From the NCBI GenBank assembly GCA_026713405.1, contig JAPOON010000320.1:1-5004 (forward strand): a stretch of 5,004 bases of DNA, given 5' to 3'. How positions within the stretch are numbered: the stretch's first letter is position 1; the number at the start of each line of letters is the position of its first letter. A program made the translations under genes and the position numbers. Shown here in pieces: positions 1 to 5,004 of the stretch. Under the pieces are notes generated by a model. It ran no database searches. It saw only the letters and a list, made by a program, of their open reading frames with translations, and was not told where the DNA came from. The DNA is from Gammaproteobacteria bacterium (GTDB taxonomy: Bacteria; Pseudomonadota; Gammaproteobacteria; Pseudomonadales; Azotimanducaceae_A).

Positions 1-2
1 AA

Positions 3-35
3 GAAAACATCGCCGAGCTGAGCGATGCCGATTAA
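3..35 (+). CDS. C-terminal tail of an upstream gene (partial, unidentified)
   Basis: Reading from position 3 gives ten codons, ENIAELSDAD, ended by TAA at 33-35. An acidic, soluble tail that stops just before a ribosome binding site is what the end of a preceding gene in the same operon would look like. The fragment is too short to identify. Genes beside mlaA and HpnN-type transporters are sometimes MlaC/HpnM-like periplasmic lipid carriers, whose C-termini are helical and charged, so that is one guess, but nothing here proves it. The other two frames are less likely: frame 1 stops at 19-21, and frame 2 runs on through the mlaA start in an implausible composition. Confidence 0.4.
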   Translation, partial: ENIAELSDAD

Positions 36-40
36 GGGGG
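34..40 (+). promoter_or_regulatory. Ribosome binding site for mlaA (upstream start)
   Basis: The purine run AAGGGGG lies 7 nt before the ATG at 48, a good Shine-Dalgarno spacing. It overlaps the last two bases of the presumed upstream stop codon, so the genes are tightly packed. The ATG at 41 directly abuts the run, and its 65-codon frame makes no recognisable protein. This site is the main argument for starting mlaA at 48 instead of 159. Confidence 0.5.
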
Positions 41-47
41 ATGTGCG

Positions 48-920
48 ATGACCATCGGCTTTTGGCGCGGGTCGGGGGCGTACGCCCGGTTACGCCGGGC
101 GGCCGCGGCGGAGCATGGCGGCGGAGGCCGGTGGCGTTGCCGTACGTGGCGGCAGGGAATGGAGCGACGCGGGCTGGCGGTGCGGATTGCCGGTATGGGT
201 TTGGTGCTGGCGTTTCAAGCGGCCTGTGCGTCACTTGAAGGCCCGGAATACGGCGTGTACGACCTGAACGAAGACTTCAACCGCGGTTCCTACGAATTCT
301 CCGAATCGATCGACGAACACGCCATGGCGCCGATTGCGCGGGGTTACCAGTCGATCGCCCCGGACCTTGTGGAAACGGGCATCAGCAATTTCTTCAATAA
401 CCTCAGGAGCCTCGACAGCAGCGCGAACGGTTTTCTGCAGGGCAAGCCGAACCGGGGTGCTACCGATGCGCTGCGCTTCATCATCAACTCCACGTTGGGC
501 CTCGGGGGGTTGTTCGACGTTGCCACCCCCGCGGGTCTCTATCACCAGGACGAGGACATCGGCCAGACGCTTGCGGTGTGGGGCTGGAAGAAGAGCCGTT
601 ATATCTACGTGCCGCTGGCCGGTCCGTCCACGGTTCGCGACCTGCCGGTACTCGTCCTGCGGGGTATCCTTCCGAGACTGGTACTGGGCGACTTCCACAA
701 CCTCGGCATCAGCGGCCTGGATGTGGTCAGCGCACGCGCCGGTGCGCTCGATCTAACGGAAACCCGCGACGCCGCGGCCCTGGATGCCTACGTGTTCACG
801 CGGGAGGCCTATGTCCAGCGCCGCAGGTTCCTCGTCTACGACGGTAATCCTCCCTTGGACGACTTCGACGATTTCTTCGATGAATTCGACGAGGAGGACG
901 GGTTCGACGCAGGGCGATGA
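48..920 (+). CDS. mlaA: MlaA/VacJ-family outer-membrane lipoprotein (phospholipid asymmetry)
   Basis: MlaA is the outer-membrane component of the Mla pathway. It draws misplaced phospholipid from the outer leaflet and passes it to the periplasmic carrier MlaC. The 290-residue product shows the family pattern in order: the N-D-F-N-R segment (74-79), NFFNNL (114-119), LQGK (130-133), GLGGLFD (151-157), ED-GQT (169-174) and GPST-RD (192-198). A lipoprotein signal runs from Met38 through a hydrophobic stretch to Cys60. Its lipobox, FQAAC, lacks the usual Leu at -3. Residues 1-37 are Arg/Gly/Ala-rich and not typical of the family. ATG 48 has the better ribosome binding site; ATG 159 (Met38) gives a normal 22-residue signal peptide, so the true start is uncertain. 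Residues 271-287 form an acidic, Phe-rich tail. The stop overlaps the next start (ATGA), implying coupled translation. The family call is firm; the start is not. Confidence 0.93.
   Translation: MTIGFWRGSGAYARLRRAAAAEHGGGGRWRCRTWRQGMERRGLAVRIAGMGLVLAFQAACASLEGPEYGVYDLNEDFNRGSYEFSESIDEHAMAPIARGYQSIAPDLVETGISNFFNNLRSLDSSANGFLQGKPNRGATDALRFIINSTLGLGGLFDVATPAGLYHQDEDIGQTLAVWGWKKSRYIYVPLAGPSTVRDLPVLVLRGILPRLVLGDFHNLGISGLDVVSARAGALDLTETRDAAALDAYVFTREAYVQRRRFLVYDGNPPLDDFDDFFDEFDEEDGFDAGR
77..101 (+). repeat. GC-rich inverted repeat near the mlaA start
   Basis: Positions 83-89 (CGCCCGG) and 95-101 (CCGGGCG) form a perfect 7-bp stem around the 5-nt loop TTACG. The 10-bp palindrome GGCGTACGCC at 77-86 shares bases with the left arm, so the two foldings exclude each other. 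The same bases can also be read as an imperfect tandem repeat, TACGCCCGGT (81-90) and TACGCCGGGC (91-100), matching at 8 of 10 positions. No T run follows, so it is not a standard terminator. It lies between the two candidate mlaA starts: part of the coding sequence if ATG 48 is used, leader RNA if ATG 159 is used. It may be only a by-product of GC-rich sequence. Confidence 0.45.
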
Positions 921-3466
921 TCGAACGCTGGGTGATAGAACGCCTCGCCCGGTGGGTCTCCTGGGTTGCCGGACACGCGTGGATCACGCTGATACTGCTG
1001 TCTGTCGCCACCATGGCCTTGAGCTGGGTGGCGGTCGACCGGTTCCAGATGAGTTCGAACCTCAAGGAACTGATCCGCCAGGACACCCCCTGGCGCGACG
1101 ACTTCGATCGGTTCCAGGACGCTTTTCCGGACTACGTCAAGACGGCGGTGATGGTGGTGTCCGGAACCGCGTTCAAGCAGGTCGAGGACACGGCGCGCCG
1201 GCTCGAAGCTGAAATCCGCAGCCGGCCGGACCGTTTTCGGGCCGTCTATGCCGGCGAGAACCACCCGTTTTTCCGGGACCACGCCTTGCTCTATCTCGAT
1301 GAAGACGAGCTTGACGACATGTTCGACCGGCTGGCGGAGGCCCAGCCCTGGTTGACCGGTGTTGCCGAGGATCCAAGCCTGAGAAACATGCTGGACCTGG
1401 TGGCCGACGGTGTGGAGAACGATCCGCCGAGCGGCTTCGACACCATCGTCGAGTGGCTCGAAACCTCTGCCAGGGCGGCTGTTGCCGGTACCGACCCCAC
1501 GGTGTACTGGACCAATGAAATCTTCGGTACGGACGAGACCCACTACCGGTTGATTTTGCTCAAGAGCAACCTGGCCATCCGCGAGACGGCGGCCAACGCG
1601 GCAGTGATGCAGGAGTTGCGGGAAATCCTGGCCGTCGTCGACCCGCCACCGGAGGTGTCCGTCGGCATCACGGGCGAGGTGGCCCTGACCCACGAGGAGA
1701 TCGAGGCGGCCGTCGGGGGTCTGGAGATGACCGGCCTGCTGGCCATCGGGCTGCTGGTACTGGTGCTGGTCGTCGGCGTCCGATCGATCATCATCATTCT
1801 GGCGACCTTCGCCATGCTGGGCATGGGCATGGCCTGGACGTCGGCGTTCGCCATGCTGACCGTGGGCGAGTACAACACGCTGTCCATTGTTTTCCTGGTC
1901 ATGTTCTTCGGCCTGGGGGTGGATTTCGCGATCCATTTTTCGCTGCGCTACCAGGAGGCGGTGGGAGCGGGTCTCGCCAGCATCGAGCGGGCGCTGACCG
2001 CGGCCACCCGCAGCGTGGGCGGGGCCATATTCATCTGCACGGTCACCACTGCCCTGGGATTTCTGGGGTTCTGGCCGACGGACTACCGGGGCCTGGCGGA
2101 TCTGGGCGTGATCTCGGCGGGCGGGATGGTCATAGCGGGGTTCCTGACGTTCACGCTGCTGCCCGCGTTCTACACCGTCTGCAGGCCGGTCAATCCGCAT
2201 ACGATGGACGTCCCGACCAGCGAGCGGCTGGTGGGGCACCTGATTTCACATCGGGCACGGGTGGTGATATCGATGTCTGTCCTGGTGTGCGGTGGCATCG
2301 CGGTGGCGAGCCTTTCCCGTTTCGACTACAGCGTACTGGCGCTGAAAGATCCGGAGTCCGAATCCATGCGGACGCTGCGCACGCTGCAGGAAGACGGGCG
2401 GGCCACGGATTACGCGCTGTCCATCCTGAGCGACGAGCCCATTGAAACCGCAAGGCTGAAAGACCTCCCCGTCGTCGATTCCGTGGTTTCGCTCGCCAAC
2501 TTCGTGCCGGACGACCAGGATTACAAGCTGCTGGCATTGGAGGATCTGCAGGAGATCCTCTGGAGCGCCATCGAGCCGCTGCGGCAACTCGACGAACCGT
2601 CGCTGGACGACCTGCAGCAAAGCGTGCGGCATCTGGTGCAGGCGATTGACGAATACGACGCCGACGGCCGCTTTGCGGGGCTGCGCGAGGCCCTGGCTGC
2701 CCTGGAGTCGGTCCCGCCCGAGCGCCTGCTCACCTGGCAGCGGGGCGTGATCGACAACCTGGTCGAGGAACTTGAATGGATGCGGCGGGCCGTGCTCGTC
2801 GGTCCCGTGGAGGATACGGATCTGCCGTGGGAAGTGCGGGAGCGAATGGTCAATGCCGAGGGCAAGCACCTGACCATCGTGTTGCCGGCGGAGAACGTTG
2901 CGCCGGTGGATGCGCTCAGCCGGTTCATCGAAGGTGTGCGCGAAGAGGCCCCGCTGGCTACGGGGCGGCCGGTCATCGAGTGGGGTATCGGCGAAATCGT
3001 CATGGACAGCTTTATTCAGGCCATGATCTTCGCGCTGGCGTCAATCGGCCTCGTGCTGGTGCTCATGTTCCAGAGTTTTCGGTACGCCGTGCTGATTCTG
3101 GTGCCGCTGGCCATGGCGGTGATCTTCACGCTTGCCCTGGGCGTCGTGTTCAAAACGCCGCTCAACATGGCGAACATTCTCGTCCTGCCGCTGATTTTCG
3201 GTCTTGGGGTGGACAACGGCGTACACGTGGTCGACCGCTATCGGGGTGAAGGCGACGTTCCCCGGCTCATGCATTCGAGTACGCCGCGCGCCGTGCTGCT
3301 GAGTACGCTGACCACCGTCGGCACCTTCGTGGCCCTGTCGTTCTCCCCGCACCAGGGTACGGCCTCCATCGGCCTCTTGCTGGCCGTGGCGGTTTCGCTA
3401 TTGTTGCTGTTTACGGTGTTCCTGTTGCCGGTGTTGTTGTCCTGGGTATCCGAGAAGGCCGCGTGA
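917..3466 (+). CDS. RND/MMPL-family inner-membrane transporter, HpnN-like
   Basis: This 849-residue protein is a complete two-repeat RND/MMPL transporter. Each half has one helix, a large periplasmic domain, then five helices: TM1 about 19-40, TM2-6 about 271-418, TM7 about 447-466 and TM8-12 about 698-841. Both halves carry the intramembrane GLGVD motif (332-336 and 762-766), whose aspartates (336, 766) probably serve in energy coupling. HpnN-like hallmarks are SSNLKELI with DTPWR after TM1 (46-60), FVPDDQDYKL (529-538) and LPWEVRERMV...GKHLTIVLP (636-657). The length fits the HpnN family. HpnN moves hopanoids to the outer membrane; no hopanoid gene is visible here, so the substrate is open and could be another lipid. 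The ATG overlaps the mlaA TGA (ATGA) behind only a weak AGGG, which suggests translational coupling. No frameshift or missing motif was seen. Family assignment is strong; the HpnN subgroup is likely; the substrate is unknown. Confidence 0.93.
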   Translation: MIERWVIERLARWVSWVAGHAWITLILLSVATMALSWVAVDRFQMSSNLKELIRQDTPWRDDFDRFQDAFPDYVKTAVMVVSGTAFKQVEDTARRLEAEIRSRPDRFRAVYAGENHPFFRDHALLYLDEDELDDMFDRLAEAQPWLTGVAEDPSLRNMLDLVADGVENDPPSGFDTIVEWLETSARAAVAGTDPTVYWTNEIFGTDETHYRLILLKSNLAIRETAANAAVMQELREILAVVDPPPEVSVGITGEVALTHEEIEAAVGGLEMTGLLAIGLLVLVLVVGVRSIIIILATFAMLGMGMAWTSAFAMLTVGEYNTLSIVFLVMFFGLGVDFAIHFSLRYQEAVGAGLASIERALTAATRSVGGAIFICTVTTALGFLGFWPTDYRGLADLGVISAGGMVIAGFLTFTLLPAFYTVCRPVNPHTMDVPTSERLVGHLISHRARVVISMSVLVCGGIAVASLSRFDYSVLALKDPESESMRTLRTLQEDGRATDYALSILSDEPIETARLKDLPVVDSVVSLANFVPDDQDYKLLALEDLQEILWSAIEPLRQLDEPSLDDLQQSVRHLVQAIDEYDADGRFAGLREALAALESVPPERLLTWQRGVIDNLVEELEWMRRAVLVGPVEDTDLPWEVRERMVNAEGKHLTIVLPAENVAPVDALSRFIEGVREEAPLATGRPVIEWGIGEIVMDSFIQAMIFALASIGLVLVLMFQSFRYAVLILVPLAMAVIFTLALGVVFKTPLNMANILVLPLIFGLGVDNGVHVVDRYRGEGDVPRLMHSSTPRAVLLSTLTTVGTFVALSFSPHQGTASIGLLLAVAVSLLLLFTVFLLPVLLSWVSEKAA
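3452..3458 (+). promoter_or_regulatory. Possible ribosome binding site for the GTG start at 3463
   Basis: GAGAAGG lies inside the end of the transporter gene, 4 nt before the GTG at 3463. That is slightly close for a Shine-Dalgarno sequence but acceptable where translation is coupled through a stop/start overlap (GTGA). It competes with the stronger GGAGGT site at 3523. Confidence 0.35.
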
Positions 3467-5004
3467 CCAGAAAATGGGGCAAGAGAGACAGTGAGCCCTC
3501 TGCAGAAGTTACTCTGCGGGCCGGAGGTGGCGTGCCGGTGCGCTTCTGGCTGTGGTTTGCGGGCCTCTGGTTCTGCCCCGGCCTGGCGTTTCGGGTCTAT
3601 ATAGCCTACGGATTGAAAGAGGAGGCCGTCGGCGACCGCTTTCTTGCCGTTCTGACCGGCTTCGTCAGTGACCTGCAGGCGCTGTTCCTGGTTTTCGCCT
3701 TCCTCGGCCTGGGCTTTCTGGTCGGCGCGCGGTTCGCGCGCTGGTGGCTGGGCTGCACGCTGGCATTGGTCGCCGTCGTGTTCATTGCCGATTGCACCTA
3801 TTGGCTCGAGTTCCAGAGCCGCTTCGACCGGTTCGTCCTGCACTACGCGGAGTACCCGCGCGAGGTGCTGGTGTTTCTGGACGAGCAGTTCTTCCTGGGC
3901 CTGTTCGGCGTGCCGTTCGCGGCCCTGGTGTGGTTCGTCACCCGTTGGATCAGCCGGTCGCTGCCGGACAGGTTGACCGGCCTGGACCGCGCCGTCTGCG
4001 GCCTGTGGATACTGTTGGGGGCTGCCGTGGTGGCCTTCGGCACGCCGGGCGTCGCGGGCCACTCGAGGCACCTGCACCATCTGAGCAGCAATGCCTATCT
4101 GGGCGCCCTGATGGCCGCGCGGGTGGATGAGAGCGTCTGGGAGGGATTCTACTGGCGCCCCGACCCCACGAATCCGGCGGTGGCACTGGCGCTTGCGGCG
4201 AGCACGCCTGCAGCGGGGGCCCGCCCGGCTGAACCGGCCGTGACGGCCGAGTTGCCTGCTGGAACGACTGCAACGGCGGCAGATGGGGGCGCCATGCAGC
4301 CGGGGGTCGCGGCGCCGGAGTCCTTCAGGCACGTGGTGCTCATCATCGAGGAGTCGTTGGGCGGCGAGTTCTGGCGAGACGCGGACATGCGGGCTCGTTA
4401 CATGCCGAGAATCAAGGCGCTGGCCGAGCGGGGCCTTTCCTTCGAATCCGTCTATGCGACGGGAGGATTCACGATCCGGGGGCTCGAAGCCATACTGAAC
4501 GGCTATCCGCCGCTGCCCGGCGTGGTGGTCACCACGGAACCGGGCCTCGAGCGGTTGCCCTCGCTGCCCCGGGAGTTGGGGAGGGCCGGGTTCCGTACGA
4601 TGTTCGTCTACGGCGGCTGGCCGGGTTTCACGAGTTTTCACGACTATTGGCGGCGCATCGGCTACCACGAGATGCTGGACCGTTACGACTTCGATGACCG
4701 CTGGTTCGAGACGAGCTGGGGGGTGGCCGACGAAATACTGTTCGACAAGGTCCTGCAGGAAATGGACCGCCTGGCCGCTGGCTTCGACCGTGTGATGCTC
4801 ACCACCCTGACGGTGTCCAACCACCGTCCCTTCGATTTTCCCGACGGGCGCATCGACTATCCCTCGGACGAGCGCCGGCGGGAATACGTGATCGCCTATG
4901 CCGACTGGGCGCTGGGCGAGTTCTTCGACGAGGCGGAGCGCCGTCCCTGGTTCGACGACACGCTGTTCGTGGTGGCGGTCGACCATGGCCCGGTGCACGC
5001 GGGC
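3463..5004 (+). CDS. LTA-synthase-family sulfatase/phosphoglycerol transferase (partial, 3' end beyond window)
   Basis: The frame is open for 514 codons to the window edge. Family members transfer phosphoglycerol from phosphatidylglycerol to a polymer or glycan on the outer face of the inner membrane. Five hydrophobic helices (about 28-49, 67-88, 94-115, 143-162, 178-197) precede the catalytic domain, the LtaS arrangement. The conserved E-F-Q-SRF segment after TM3 (116-121) is present. Alkaline-phosphatase-fold motifs follow: IIEES (294-298, Glu297 likely binds metal), FTIRGLEA (336-343, Thr337 the likely nucleophile), FVYGG, SWGVADE (418-424), SNHRPF (452-457, His454) and VDHGPVHAG at the end (Asp507, His508 bind metal). 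The final part of the domain is missing. An Ala/Pro/Thr-rich linker spans about 233-286. The GTG at 3463 overlaps the transporter stop (GTGA), but codons 2-17 use AGA, AGT, TCT and GTT unlike the rest of the gene, and GGAGGT precedes a GTG at 3538 (Val26). The later start is quite possible. The natural acceptor is unknown. Confidence 0.9.
   Translation, partial: MTRKWGKRDSEPSAEVTLRAGGGVPVRFWLWFAGLWFCPGLAFRVYIAYGLKEEAVGDRFLAVLTGFVSDLQALFLVFAFLGLGFLVGARFARWWLGCTLALVAVVFIADCTYWLEFQSRFDRFVLHYAEYPREVLVFLDEQFFLGLFGVPFAALVWFVTRWISRSLPDRLTGLDRAVCGLWILLGAAVVAFGTPGVAGHSRHLHHLSSNAYLGALMAARVDESVWEGFYWRPDPTNPAVALALAASTPAAGARPAEPAVTAELPAGTTATAADGGAMQPGVAAPESFRHVVLIIEESLGGEFWRDADMRARYMPRIKALAERGLSFESVYATGGFTIRGLEAILNGYPPLPGVVVTTEPGLERLPSLPRELGRAGFRTMFVYGGWPGFTSFHDYWRRIGYHEMLDRYDFDDRWFETSWGVADEILFDKVLQEMDRLAAGFDRVMLTTLTVSNHRPFDFPDGRIDYPSDERRREYVIAYADWALGEFFDEAERRPWFDDTLFVVAVDHGPVHAG
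3523..3528 (+). promoter_or_regulatory. Strong Shine-Dalgarno supporting an alternative start at 3538
   Basis: GGAGGT is close to a perfect anti-16S match and lies 9 nt before the in-frame GTG at 3538. Starting there removes 25 polar residues and begins the protein just ahead of the first membrane helix. Another in-frame GTG at 3532 is only 3 nt from the motif and is less well placed. If 3538 is the real start, the gap after the transporter stop is 71 nt and the genes do not overlap. Confidence 0.45.

Noticed and set aside
83..101. Hairpin as a rho-independent terminator of the upstream gene
   Set aside because: The stem is GC-rich but no T tract follows on either strand, and a likely coding start precedes it.
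41..238. Small + strand frame starting at ATG 41
   Set aside because: Its ATG abuts the purine run at 34-40 with no spacing, the product is Gly/Arg/Ala-rich without motifs, and it overlaps mlaA in another frame.
858..908. GAC/GAT trinucleotide run as a microsatellite or phase-variable repeat
   Set aside because: The units are interrupted by TTC, GAA and GAG codons and are in frame, so slippage would not switch the gene off. It is better explained as selection for an acidic protein tail.
836..2239. 467-codon open frame on the minus strand
   Set aside because: Antisense to the first half of the HpnN-like gene and the end of mlaA. The product is a His/Arg/Gln/Asp-rich string with no hydrophobic core pattern or motif; a compositional shadow.
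2246..2869. 207-codon minus-strand open frame that looks less biased than the others
   Set aside because: It is opposite the second periplasmic domain of the transporter, whose own frame is intact and carries family motifs. No recognisable domain and no convincing ribosome binding site was found.
3238..4998. 586-codon open frame on the minus strand
   Set aside because: It lies antisense to the end of the transporter gene and most of the sulfatase gene, both of which have clear family motifs. Its translation is rich in Arg, His, Gln, Pro and Gly without recognisable domains, as expected from the complement of GC-biased codons.

Overview
The window is a GC-rich, densely packed stretch of a Gram-negative (diderm) genome. 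Three large genes run on the + strand and all look like cell-envelope genes. The outer-membrane phospholipid lipoprotein MlaA (VacJ) implies an outer membrane. The high GC, strong GC bias at third codon positions and the gene families suggest a proteobacterium, perhaps a gammaproteobacterium; the lineage is inference, not read from a marker gene.

Layout. Positions 3-35 are probably the last ten codons of an upstream gene, followed by a purine-rich ribosome binding site. An MlaA-family lipoprotein occupies 48-920; its functional start may instead be at 159. A complete 849-residue RND/MMPL-type transporter of the HpnN-like group follows at 917-3466. It overlaps the mlaA stop codon by an ATGA junction. 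From 3463 (or 3538) to the window edge runs a five-helix membrane protein with an LTA-synthase-type sulfatase/phosphoglycerol-transferase domain, cut off by the end of the window just after its DH metal-binding motif. No tRNA, rRNA, CRISPR array, insertion sequence or convincing terminator was seen. No stretch over 300 bases lacks a gene.

How the genes may work together. MlaA sits in the outer membrane and removes mislocalised phospholipid from the outer leaflet. HpnN-like RND proteins are inner-membrane transporters with large periplasmic domains, and the characterised members carry hopanoids towards the outer membrane. LTA-synthase-type enzymes use phosphatidylglycerol as phosphoglycerol donor on the outer face of the inner membrane. 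The overlapping reading frames suggest one transcript and coupled translation. My inference is an envelope lipid trafficking and modification operon. The pairing of MlaA with an RND transporter, extended by a lipid-headgroup transferase, is the most interesting aspect of the window. The long minus-strand open frames are shadows of these genes.
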